From: Chloroflexota bacterium
GTDB lineage: Bacteria; Chloroflexota; Dehalococcoidia; SAR202; UBA11138
Assembly (NCBI GenBank): GCA_022561955.1
Contig: JADFQF010000122.1
Location: 1-5,663 of the forward strand
Length of the DNA: 5,663 bases
Direction: 5' to 3'
In this document: piece after piece, positions 1 to 5,663 of the stretch
Numbering within the stretch: the first letter of the stretch is position 1
Layout: each line of letters begins with the position of its first letter
Program-made: the position numbers and the translations under genes
Notes under the pieces: generated by a model
What the model saw: only the letters and a program-made list of their open reading frames with translations
Databases searched by the model: none
What the model was told of the DNA's origin: nothing

Positions 1-288
1 ATCTCTCCGGGCAGTAAGCTCGCGGCGGTAGTCGGCTCAGGGGGATTCGTGAGGGTAAACAGCCGTCACCACCAGGGCATCAAGGAGCCACAGAAGTCGT
101 CCGAGCTGCTTGCGTCCGCCTATTCCCTGGAGGACGGCTACATCGAAGCGCTGGAAAGCCCCGGTCACCGTTGGGTCATCGGCGTCCAATTTCACCCGGA
201 ACGACGCATGGAGGTACCGCCTCACTTCGACCGGCTGTTTCAGTCGTTGGTGGAGCGTGCCGCAGAGGGTGTTCGAGCCGCGCAATAG
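1..288 (+). CDS. Class I glutamine amidotransferase-like hydrolase, peptidase C26 / PuuD type (C-terminal part, 5' end outside window)
   Basis: The reading frame is open from base 1 and ends at TAG 286-288, giving the last 95 residues of a longer protein; the family is usually about 230-260 residues. Two family signatures are visible. VNSRHHQ (residues 19-25 of the fragment) is the conserved His-rich segment before the final strands. GVQFHPE (61-67) carries the His65 and Glu67 of the Cys-His-Glu triad; the nucleophile Cys would lie upstream of the window. The intervening A-S-L-E-D-G-Y-I-E-A-L-E stretch matches the usual 'DG.IEA.E' strand. Known members hydrolyse gamma-glutamyl bonds, for example gamma-glutamyl-GABA in putrescine breakdown (PuuD) or folate polyglutamate. 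The substrate here cannot be told from the C-terminus. No signal peptide can be judged. The next gene starts 259 bases downstream behind its own promoter candidate, so co-transcription with gyrA is not required. Family assignment is firm; the exact function is not. Confidence 0.9.
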   Translation: MSPGSKLAAVVGSGGFVRVNSRHHQGIKEPQKSSELLASAYSLEDGYIEALESPGHRWVIGVQFHPERRMEVPPHFDRLFQSLVERAAEGVRAAQ

Positions 289-547
289 CCGCGACAGCGC
301 CTAAATAGTGATGGTAAAATCGGTCTTATTCTGTTAAGATGCCGATAGTACGAATGTTCTCAGCATTCCATGCACCCAGTGGGAGAAATTTCGTCATCAC
401 GTACCCTCCAATACGCGAAATCGCTCACACTTTCGGTAGCTCTTTTAGCCTACTTCACAGAATTTTCGGACCAGACCTGGGTCGGCGTAGCAACGACGAC
501 TCGGCCGCAAATTCCACTTCCAGATAAGGTAGCTCGGGGGTCATTTT
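289..547. other. Intergenic region upstream of gyrA (259 bases)
   Basis: No convincing gene is seen. The short open frames here overlap gyrA or lack a ribosome binding site and recognisable composition. Besides the promoter candidate, there is one CGAAA copy (416-420) that could pair either with TTTCG at 389-393 or with TTTCG at 431-435, giving mutually exclusive short stems. A third TTTCG lies at 464-468. These stems are only 5-6 bp and may be chance. No tRNA or clear riboswitch fold was recognised. Confidence 0.5.
291..320 (+). promoter_or_regulatory. Candidate sigma-70-type promoter with extended -10, upstream of gyrA
   Basis: A -10-like TAAAAT (315-320, 5 of 6 consensus bases) is preceded by TG at 312-313, forming an extended -10 (TGnTAAAAT). 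A -35-like GCGACA (291-296, 4 of 6) lies 18 bp upstream. It begins just after the stop codon of the preceding gene and would start transcription near 327, leaving a 5' leader of about 220 bases before gyrA. A weaker TAAGAT (335-340) with its own TG at 332-333 lies just downstream. The assignment rests on consensus matching alone. Confidence 0.4.
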
Positions 548-3073
548 ATGGTAACTCAAAAGACGGCATATGGGTTCATAAAGCCGACGGAAATCGAAGA
601 CGAGATGCGCACCGCCTATCTCGACTACGCTATGAGCGTAATCGTGTCCCGGGCGCTTCCGGACGTCCGTGACGGCTTGAAACCAGTACAGCGGCGCATT
701 CTATACTCAATGCACGAGCTGGGCATGAGGCCCAACTCGGCCTATAAGAAGAGCGCCCGCCTCGTCGGAGAGGTGCTCGGCAAGTACCATCCTCACGGCG
801 ACCAGTCCGTGTACGACGCCATGGTGCGATTGGCCCAGCCGTTCAGCCTGAGAATGCCTCTGGTAGACGGCCAGGGCAACTACGGCAGCGTAGACAACGA
901 CCCTCCCGCCGCCATGCGTTACACGGAGGCCAGACTTACCGCAGTCGCCGAGGAGATGCTCGACAGCCTCGACCAGGAAACCGTAGATTTCATAGACAAT
1001 TTCGACGGCTCACTTCGCGAGCCCGTGGTACTCCCCGCGCGCCTGCCGAACCTCCTGATAAACGGCGCCTCGGGGATCGCGGTCGGCATGGCCACCAACA
1101 TACCACCACATAACCCGACAGAGATCTGCAATGCCATCGTTCACCTCATAGACCATCGCGACGCCACGGTCGAGGACCTGATGAAATTCGTCACGGGTCC
1201 CGACTTCCCCACGGGCGCGACGATCATGGGAACGGAAGGCATCAAGAACGTCTATACGACCGGCCGCGGCCAGATAATCGTCCGCGCGAAGGCCGAGATC
1301 GAGCCCATCGACAATTCCAATCGCATGCAGATCATCGTGAGAGAGCTGCCCTATCAGGTCAATAAGGCCGCACTGGTAGAGAAGGCCGCCAATCTGGTGA
1401 AGGATAAGCGCCTGGACGGTATCTCTGAGATTCGCGACGAGTCGGACCGCGACGGCATGAGGATCGTGTTCGAGCTGCGAAGCGGCACCCAGCCGATGGT
1501 CATCTTGAACAACCTCTACAAGCTGACTGCGATGCAGTCTTCGTTTTCGGCTAACATGCTGGCGCTGGTCGAAGGCTCCCCCGTGGTCATAACCCTGAAG
1601 AACGCCCTTCAGCACTTTATCGACTTCCGGCAGACGGTCGTCACCAGGAGGTCGGAATACGAGCTGAGGCGAGCAGAGGAACGCGCCCACATACTGGCCG
1701 GGCTGCGCATAGCCATAAGCAACCTGGACGCCGTCATCGCCCTCATAAGGGGCGCAGCGGACGCCGATGCCGCCAAGACCGGCCTCGTGGAGCGCTTCGG
1801 CCTGGACGAAGCGCAGGCCCAGGCGATCCTGGATATGCAGCTGAGGCGCATCGCCACCCTGGAGCGCGAGCGACTCGAACGAGAATACCTGGAGCTTCAA
1901 GAAAGAATTCGGGGACTCCAAGAGCTTCTCGCCGACCCCTCCAAGATTTTGAAGGAAGTGAAGAAAGAGACAACGGAGCTGAATAAGAAGTTCGGTCAGG
2001 AGCGCAGGACTGATATCAGCAACCAGGCCCACGACATCGACCGAAGAGAGCTCGAGGCCCATGAGCAGGTGGTGGTGACCTTGAGCAAGAGCGGCTACAT
2101 CAAGCGAATCCCCGCCGACACATACAGAAACCAGCATCGCGGCGGCAGAGGCGTCGTCAGCATGAATACGCGCGACGACGATCCCATCAATCAGATACTG
2201 GTCGTCGACACCCATGACGACCTGCTCTTCTTCACGAATACCGGACGAGTGCTTCGTCTGACCGCCTACGAGCTGCGGGCCGACGTATCGCGAAACACCA
2301 GGGGCGTGCCGCTGGTCAACGTAATCCCTCTCACGGACATAGAGCGGGTGAGCGCCGTAATCGGGACGGAAAGCCTGGATCACGACGACATGTACGTGGT
2401 GATGGGCACTCGAAGGGGCAGCGTCAAGAGGATGGCGCTGAGCGCGATATCCTCTATACGGCCGTCGGGCCTCATCGTGATGAACCTCAGGAAAGGCGAC
2501 GAGGTGGTCGCCGTCCGGCTGGCCACCGAGGCTGAGGACGTCATAATGGTGACGCAGCAGGGGATGTCCATAAGGTTCGCGGTCGCCGCGGTGACGGCCC
2601 GACAAAGGGCTGCCGGCGGCTTGAAGGGGATCACCCTCCGCCGAAGCGACCTCGTCGTTGCCATGGACATAGTTAACGACGATACCAGGCTTCTAGTGAT
2701 CAGCGAACAGGGATTCGGCAAGCTGACGAGAATGAGCGAGTATCGGAAGCAGGGCCGAGGCGGCGTGGGCATCAAGACCTTTAACATAAGGGCCAAGACC
2801 GGTAAGGTCGCGGCCGCGGCCGCCGTGGATGCCAGCAAGGAGGTCTACGTGGTCTCGGAGCAGGCGCAGGTGCTGCGGACGAGCCTGTCGGAGATCTCCA
2901 GCATGGGTCGAGCGACCCAGGGAGTCACTATATTCAAGCCCCAACCCGGAGATGCCGTGGCCTCGATCGCAGTCGTTAGCGATCTCGACAAGGACATGGA
3001 CAAGGGTAAGCAGATCCCGCTCAGGGGAGTATCCAAGAACGGCAAGACTGGAAACGGCAAGTCGGAGAAGTAG
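548..3073 (+). CDS. gyrA: DNA gyrase subunit A
   Basis: This is the breakage-reunion subunit of DNA gyrase, which acts with GyrB as an A2B2 tetramer to introduce negative supercoils using ATP. The 841 residues are a normal length. ATG 548 is fixed as the most upstream start by an in-frame TAG at 530-532; a G-run at 536-540 lies 7 bases before it. The N-terminal domain (about 10-500) contains the winged-helix DNA gate with H-P-H-G-D at 81-85, the catalytic Arg124-Tyr125 pair in [10 protein letters not shown], and the DNA-bending Ile177 in NGASGIAVG. Long charged helices at about 430-480 form the coiled-coil arm. The C-terminal beta-pinwheel begins near 505 and carries the GyrA box QHRGGRG (529-535), which marks gyrase rather than topoisomerase IV. 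Degenerate blade repeats occur near 685-694, 735-741 and 787-792. The tail is Lys-rich rather than acidic. Gln86 occupies the position of E. coli Ser83, while Asp90 (Asp87) is kept. gyrB is not in the window. Confidence 0.97.
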   Translation: MVTQKTAYGFIKPTEIEDEMRTAYLDYAMSVIVSRALPDVRDGLKPVQRRILYSMHELGMRPNSAYKKSARLVGEVLGKYHPHGDQSVYDAMVRLAQPFSLRMPLVDGQGNYGSVDNDPPAAMRYTEARLTAVAEEMLDSLDQETVDFIDNFDGSLREPVVLPARLPNLLINGASGIAVGMATNIPPHNPTEICNAIVHLIDHRDATVEDLMKFVTGPDFPTGATIMGTEGIKNVYTTGRGQIIVRAKAEIEPIDNSNRMQIIVRELPYQVNKAALVEKAANLVKDKRLDGISEIRDESDRDGMRIVFELRSGTQPMVILNNLYKLTAMQSSFSANMLALVEGSPVVITLKNALQHFIDFRQTVVTRRSEYELRRAEERAHILAGLRIAISNLDAVIALIRGAADADAAKTGLVERFGLDEAQAQAILDMQLRRIATLERERLEREYLELQERIRGLQELLADPSKILKEVKKETTELNKKFGQERRTDISNQAHDIDRRELEAHEQVVVTLSKSGYIKRIPADTYRNQHRGGRGVVSMNTRDDDPINQILVVDTHDDLLFFTNTGRVLRLTAYELRADVSRNTRGVPLVNVIPLTDIERVSAVIGTESLDHDDMYVVMGTRRGSVKRMALSAISSIRPSGLIVMNLRKGDEVVAVRLATEAEDVIMVTQQGMSIRFAVAAVTARQRAAGGLKGITLRRSDLVVAMDIVNDDTRLLVISEQGFGKLTRMSEYRKQGRGGVGIKTFNIRAKTGKVAAAAAVDASKEVYVVSEQAQVLRTSLSEISSMGRATQGVTIFKPQPGDAVASIAVVSDLDKDMDKGKQIPLRGVSKNGKTGNGKSEK

Positions 3074-3105
3074 GTCCGGTAGGCCGCATTCCGTTAAACA
3101 GGGGA

Positions 3106-3117
3106 CGAAGGCCTTCG
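3106..3117. repeat. 12-bp perfect palindrome downstream of gyrA
   Basis: CGAAGGCCTTCG reads identically on both strands and lies 32 bases after the gyrA stop. With no loop it cannot form a normal RNA hairpin, so it is more likely a protein-binding or chance palindrome than a terminator. No function can be assigned. Confidence 0.4.
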
Positions 3118-3150
3118 ACCAGGTATTGAGCTCCCTGGCCTCGAAAGAAG

Positions 3151-3182
3151 ATGGACCGATAGTCCGGTGGCTATCGGTCCAT
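3151..3182 (+). terminator. Perfect 12-bp stem hairpin after gyrA, terminator-like without a U-tract
   Basis: ATGGACCGATAG (3151-3162) and CTATCGGTCCAT (3171-3182) are exact reverse complements around an 8-base loop, TCCGGTGG. The hairpin sits 77 bases after the gyrA stop and is the strongest inverted repeat seen in the window. It is followed by TCATTATG rather than a run of T, so on the + strand it is not a canonical intrinsic terminator. It could act with Rho, as a 3'-end stabilising structure, or as a binding site. A shorter competing hairpin, GGAC (3153-3156) with GTCC (3162-3165), is possible. Confidence 0.5.
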
Positions 3183-3245
3183 TCATTATGTGAGGGTAAC
3201 CTGTTACAGCCACGGCCGTTCAAATATACGGACCCTGATTCACAT

Positions 3246-3274
3246 TTCCGACATCAGACTAAGTATAGGATAAT
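3246..3274 (+). promoter_or_regulatory. Weak promoter candidate for the M28 peptidase gene
   Basis: GATAAT at 3269-3274 matches the -10 consensus at 5 of 6 positions. The best upstream partners are poor: TTCCGA (3246-3251, 3 of 6) at 17 bp or CCGACA (3248-3253, 4 of 6) at a short 15 bp. Transcription would begin near 3281, which favours translation from the ATG at 3347 or a TTG at 3314/3317 over the TTG at 3287. Confidence 0.25.
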
Positions 3275-3346
3275 CGCCCCGGCCACTTGGCCGAACTTGA
3301 GGTACTCCTGCCATTGTTGAAGAAACTCTTTGCGACCGGATATAAG

Positions 3347-4813
3347 ATGCGACTGCCTCTGACCGCGATCGCCGGATTCGGAGTCGCAGTCTTGCTGGCG
3401 GCGTGCGGCACCGACGGCGCGGATGTTATACCCACGCCGGTCCCCGAGCTTCCGCTCGCAACCGTTGAGCCGACATCGACGCCGACCGTTGAAATCCAGC
3501 CTACCCTCACGCCTACCTTCGAAGTGCCGAAGCTGTTGCCGACGGCCTTACCTTTCCCTACCAGGACGCCCAGCGCGACGCGGACGCCCGTTCCGTCGAC
3601 GGACGCGCAGCCCGCAAACTCCGTTGATGGCGAGCGGGCTCAGCCGCTGGCGGAGCTGTCTGAGAGGATGGCCGACAACGCCTTCGATTTTCTCACGAGC
3701 TTCACCGAGGACCACAGCCCCAGGGCGAGCGGCACCGATCAGGAGAAGGCGGCCGCCGAGTTTCTCGCGGCAAGGCTCCGCGGCCTGGGCTACGACGTCG
3801 AATTGCAGTCGTTCACCGTTGACATCATCCCCAGGGACGTCCCGTTCCTGTCGCTCACGTCTCCCGAGGACCGAACGTTCCGAGGCATCCCATTTACATT
3901 GTCGGGTGAAGGCGAGGTAGAAGCGCCACTGGTCTTCGTCGAAAGGGCATTTCCAGATGAGATACCCGAGTCCGGCCTCGCCGGTAAAATCGCCCTGATC
4001 GAGCGGGGAGAAATCACCTTCGAGGAGAAGGTGACACGGGTTGCGGAAGCGGGAGCCATAGCCGCCGTCGTCTTCAACAACATACCCGGCCTCTTTGGCG
4101 GCACCCTCCGCAACGAAGGCGACATTCCGGCCGTCGCTATCTCCCAGGAAGACGGTGAAGAGCTCCTTGGCCTCATGGAAGAGGACGACATCATCGCGGA
4201 GGTCCGCGTCGTCGTCGAGACCAGGGAGACGCAGAACGTCGTGGCCCAGAAGCAAGGGACGGCGGGAGACGGCACGGTCGTGGTTCTTGGCGGCCACTAC
4301 GATACGGTCCCCGACACGCCGGGCGTCAACGACAACGGCTCCGGCATCGCCACGTTGATGGCGGTCGCCGAGGAGATCGCCGACAAGAGCTACCCCTTCA
4401 CGATTCACATCATCCCGTTCGGCTCCGAGGAGCTTGGATTGAGGGGCAGCAGACACTACCTGGAATCCCTCGAGAACGACGAGATCGATTCCATAAATAC
4501 CATGTTCAACTTCGACGCCCTCTCCAGCGGCCCGACGGTGGGCATCATCGGCGACGCCTCCCTGACACGCATAGTCATCGATCTGGGCGACGCCAACGGA
4601 ATCGAGGTCTCACGGCGCCAGGGACTAACCGGCGGCAGCAGCGATCACGCCTCCTTTCGGTCCGCGGGAGTGCCCGTGATCTTCTTCATGGCTGACGACT
4701 TCTCTCGAATCCACACGCCCGACGACACGCTTGAGTTCGCACAGCCGGAGCTAATGGGACGGCATGCCGCCCTAGCCATAGGCCTTTTGGACGAAATTGC
4801 GCGGCAACAGTAG
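3347..4813 (+). CDS. Secreted lipoprotein zinc peptidase, M28 family with PA domain
   Basis: This is a predicted extracytoplasmic, lipid-anchored metallo-aminopeptidase of 488 residues. Residues 1-20 form a lipoprotein signal peptide ending in the lipobox LLAAC (Cys20). A Pro/Thr-rich spacer follows (about 27-85), likely holding the enzyme away from the membrane. The catalytic domain starts near 105 and is interrupted by a PA domain (about 183-291). All expected M28 residues are present: His317 (GGHYD), Asp329 (VNDNGSG), catalytic Glu361 and zinc ligand Glu362 (SEELGL), Asp390 (FNFDAL) and His456 (RIHTPDD), consistent with a two-zinc active site. Family members release N-terminal amino acids or short peptides; the preferred residue cannot be read from sequence. 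ATG 3347 is chosen because it gives a compact signal peptide, with a weak GGA at 3338-3340. TTG 3317 would give an equally credible leader beginning MKKLF; TTG 3287 gives an atypical acidic N-terminus. It appears to be a single-gene unit. Confidence 0.93.
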   Translation: MRLPLTAIAGFGVAVLLAACGTDGADVIPTPVPELPLATVEPTSTPTVEIQPTLTPTFEVPKLLPTALPFPTRTPSATRTPVPSTDAQPANSVDGERAQPLAELSERMADNAFDFLTSFTEDHSPRASGTDQEKAAAEFLAARLRGLGYDVELQSFTVDIIPRDVPFLSLTSPEDRTFRGIPFTLSGEGEVEAPLVFVERAFPDEIPESGLAGKIALIERGEITFEEKVTRVAEAGAIAAVVFNNIPGLFGGTLRNEGDIPAVAISQEDGEELLGLMEEDDIIAEVRVVVETRETQNVVAQKQGTAGDGTVVVLGGHYDTVPDTPGVNDNGSGIATLMAVAEEIADKSYPFTIHIIPFGSEELGLRGSRHYLESLENDEIDSINTMFNFDALSSGPTVGIIGDASLTRIVIDLGDANGIEVSRRQGLTGGSSDHASFRSAGVPVIFFMADDFSRIHTPDDTLEFAQPELMGRHAALAIGLLDEIARQQ

Positions 4814-4825
4814 CTATAGGGCCGG

Positions 4826-4854
4826 CGATGCCCTGTCCCGATCTTTGGGCATCG
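4826..4854 (+). terminator. Weak hairpin after the M28 peptidase gene
   Basis: CGATGCCC (4826-4833) pairs exactly with GGGCATCG (4847-4854) around a 13-base loop, beginning 12 bases after the peptidase stop codon. The position is right for a terminator, but no T-run follows directly; the nearest T-rich stretch is TATTTTA near 4886. It is a modest candidate at best and could be Rho-assisted or incidental. Confidence 0.35.
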
Positions 4855-4951
4855 ATGTTAGCCGAGGCAGGCGGGCGGGTTATCCTATTTTAGGGCCGCA
4901 AACCCACTGAATTTCCGTTCAATCCGTTTGCCAACCAACCAGACTCCGAAG

Positions 4952-5009
4952 TGCACCAAAAAGCGACTTGTCCCACTATTATGCGTGGCATATAATAAAA
5001 ACTGGTGCA
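4952..5009. repeat. 7-bp inverted repeat flanking the dnaJ promoter
   Basis: TGCACCA (4952-4958) and TGGTGCA (5003-5009) are exact reverse complements separated by 44 bases. One arm lies just upstream of the -35 and the other at the predicted transcription start. The arrangement suits a two-site operator, but a 7-bp match at this spacing can arise by chance. Confidence 0.3.
4968..4996 (+). promoter_or_regulatory. Sigma-70-type promoter of dnaJ
   Basis: A perfect -10 TATAAT (4991-4996) is placed 17 bp after a -35-like TTGTCC (4968-4973, 4 of 6). This is the best promoter match seen in the window. Transcription would begin around 5003, leaving a leader of about 89 bases before the dnaJ ATG. 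Its housekeeping-type consensus, with no CIRCE site, argues for basal expression with any stress control supplied elsewhere, for example by the leader or the flanking inverted repeat. Confidence 0.65.
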
Positions 5010-5011
5010 AT

Positions 5012-5089
5012 CTTTTTTCGAGGAAGGTCGATTCAACACTCTGAGGGCTGTCTTACTCGTAGACCGCAATTTACCGCCCTTGATTTGAC
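5012..5089 (+). promoter_or_regulatory. Possible structured 5' leader of dnaJ (fourU-like hairpin plus start-proximal stem)
   Basis: The SD-like tract GAGGAAGG (5020-5027) has no ordinary start codon close behind it; the dnaJ ATG is 65 bases away and has no SD of its own. The tract follows a T6 run (5013-5018), and C5012-U5017 could pair with A5021-G5026 (four Watson-Crick and two G-U pairs, triloop), as in fourU thermometers. Separately, 5027-5036 can pair with 5080-5089 (nine of ten pairs, one of them G-U), which would place the purine tract next to the ATG. This is a hand-drawn fold with no energy calculation. Confidence 0.3.
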
Positions 5090-5091
5090 GC

Positions 5092-5663
5092 ATGACTACT
5101 AGCAAAAGAGACTACTACGACGTTCTGGGGGTATCCAGAAGCGCCTCAGACGAAGATATAAAAAAGGCCTTCCGCAAGCTGGCCATGGAGTATCATCCCG
5201 ACCGCAACAAGAGGGATGGTGCGGAAGAGAAGTTCAAGGAGATCAACGAGGCCTACCAGGTCCTCTCCGACTCCAAGAAGCGGACGGCCTACGATCAGTT
5301 CGGCCACGCCGGATTATCGGGAAACGGCGCCGGAAGAGGGTTCGAGGGCTACGAAAACTTCGGCGGCTTCGGCGACATATTCGACGCGTTCTTCGGCGGC
5401 TTCGGCGGGTCTCGCACACGCGGCCGGCAGGATAGCGCGAGGCGTGGCGCCGACATACGTTACTCCATGACTATCGACTTCGAGGATTCCGTATTCGGCG
5501 CCGAAGAGGACATAGAGCTTCAGCGGACCGAGGTCTGCTCCGCCTGCAAGGGCAGCAGAAGCGAGCCCGGCAGCTCCCCTACCACCTGCTCCAATTGCAG
5601 CGGCAGCGGAGAGGTGCGCCGCGCACACCAGAGCGTGTTCGGCCAGTTCGTTCAGGTCGTCGC
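5092..5663 (+). CDS. dnaJ: Chaperone protein DnaJ, class A / type I (N-terminal part, 3' end outside window)
   Basis: This is the first 190 residues of a J-domain co-chaperone that delivers unfolded clients to DnaK and stimulates its ATPase in the cytoplasm. Full-length members are about 370-390 residues. The J domain (about 6-71) begins RDYYDVLGV and carries the essential HPD at 35-37. A Gly/Phe-rich segment follows (about 71-106), with [10 protein letters not shown] inside it. The first client-binding region starts near 118, followed by the zinc-binding Cys-rich domain: C149-x-x-C152 and C166-x-x-C169, the first two of the expected four repeats. The first repeat reads CSACKGSR instead of the usual CxxCxGxG, so its last Gly is Arg; the cysteines are intact. 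The start is decided by an in-frame TGA at 5086-5088, two codons before the ATG. No SD is seen immediately upstream. dnaK, grpE and hrcA are not visible; the gene has its own promoter at 4968-4996. Confidence 0.96.
   Translation, partial: MTTSKRDYYDVLGVSRSASDEDIKKAFRKLAMEYHPDRNKRDGAEEKFKEINEAYQVLSDSKKRTAYDQFGHAGLSGNGAGRGFEGYENFGGFGDIFDAFFGGFGGSRTRGRQDSARRGADIRYSMTIDFEDSVFGAEEDIELQRTEVCSACKGSRSEPGSSPTTCSNCSGSGEVRRAHQSVFGQFVQVV

Larger units (their letters stand above)
3074..3346. other. Intergenic region between gyrA and the M28 peptidase gene
   Basis: No gene is supported here, apart from a possible 5' extension of the peptidase from TTG 3287. The region holds the 12-bp palindrome, the perfect-stem hairpin and a weak promoter candidate. 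The open frames overlapping it are alternate-frame continuations of gyrA without recognisable protein features. Confidence 0.5.
4814..5091. other. Intergenic region and leader upstream of dnaJ (278 bases)
   Basis: No protein gene is supported. The first part holds the hairpin after the peptidase gene. The part from about 4950 is more AT-rich and holds the dnaJ promoter, an inverted repeat flanking it, a T6 tract, and an SD-like purine tract 65 bases before the dnaJ start. No CIRCE element (TTAGCACTC-N9-GAGTGCTAA, the HrcA operator) is visible. Confidence 0.6.

Noticed and set aside
370..672. Small + strand open frames (339-527 and 370-672) in the gyrA leader
   Set aside because: Neither has a ribosome binding site or protein-like composition, and the longer one overlaps gyrA in another frame.
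1010..2605. A 531-codon open frame on the - strand inside gyrA
   Set aside because: It lies wholly within a clearly conserved gyrA on the opposite strand. Its translation is rich in His, Gly, Asp and Val with no recognisable domain, as expected from the complement of a GC-biased gene.
548..3073. Topoisomerase IV subunit A (ParC) as an alternative identity for the gyrase gene
   Set aside because: An almost intact GyrA box (QHRGGRG, 529-535) and a complete multi-blade C-terminal domain favour GyrA.
3548..4456. A 302-codon open frame on the - strand inside the M28 peptidase gene
   Set aside because: It overlaps the conserved metallopeptidase motifs in antisense, and its translation is Arg/Asp/Gly-rich with no family signature.
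4980..5091. CIRCE (HrcA) operator upstream of dnaJ
   Set aside because: The stretch ACACTCTGAGGG (5035-5046) loosely recalls the CIRCE half-site, but there is no TTAGCACTC-N9-GAGTGCTAA inverted repeat.
5031..5102. Possible 23-residue leader peptide starting at ATT 5031 behind GAGGAAGG and overlapping the dnaJ start
   Set aside because: It would require the very rare ATT start; no ATG, GTG or TTG lies at a usable distance from the purine tract.
1..5663. A novel defence, mobile or biosynthetic system
   Set aside because: All four genes belong to well-known families. No direct-repeat array, transposase, integrase, toxin-antitoxin pair or unexplained long open frame was found.

Overview
The window looks like ordinary bacterial chromosome. 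It carries four protein-coding genes, all on the + strand, separated by roughly 260-280 base intergenic gaps. The two outer genes are cut by the window edges. No rRNA, tRNA, CRISPR array, insertion sequence or phage gene was recognised. The moderately high GC content, the frequent AGG (Arg) and ATA (Ile) codons, and a lipoprotein with a long Pro/Thr-rich linker after its lipobox suggest a Chloroflexota-type bacterium, perhaps a Dehalococcoidia/SAR202-like lineage. That assignment is an inference from style, not a demonstrated placement.

Layout. Positions 1-288 hold the C-terminal 95 codons of a class I glutamine amidotransferase-like hydrolase (peptidase C26, PuuD/gamma-glutamyl hydrolase type). 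A gap of 259 bases follows, with a candidate extended -10 promoter just after that gene. Positions 548-3073 encode a complete 841-residue DNA gyrase subunit A. The next gap holds a 12-bp perfect palindrome and a 12-bp perfect-stem hairpin, then a weak promoter candidate. Positions 3347-4813 encode a secreted, lipid-anchored M28 zinc peptidase with an inserted PA domain. A further 278-base gap contains the best promoter in the window (TTGTCC, 17 bp, TATAAT) and a structured leader. Positions 5092-5663 hold the first 190 codons of a class A DnaJ co-chaperone.

The genes do not form an obvious pathway. Each has its own intergenic region with promoter-like or hairpin sequences, so they are probably separate transcription units: amino-acid/peptide hydrolysis, DNA supercoiling, extracytoplasmic peptide degradation and protein folding. 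I found no undescribed multi-gene system. The points most worth a second look are the dnaJ leader, where a U-tract next to an SD-like purine tract lies 65 bases from the ATG and could be brought near it by a stem, and the Gln at the quinolone-determining Ser83-equivalent position of GyrA.
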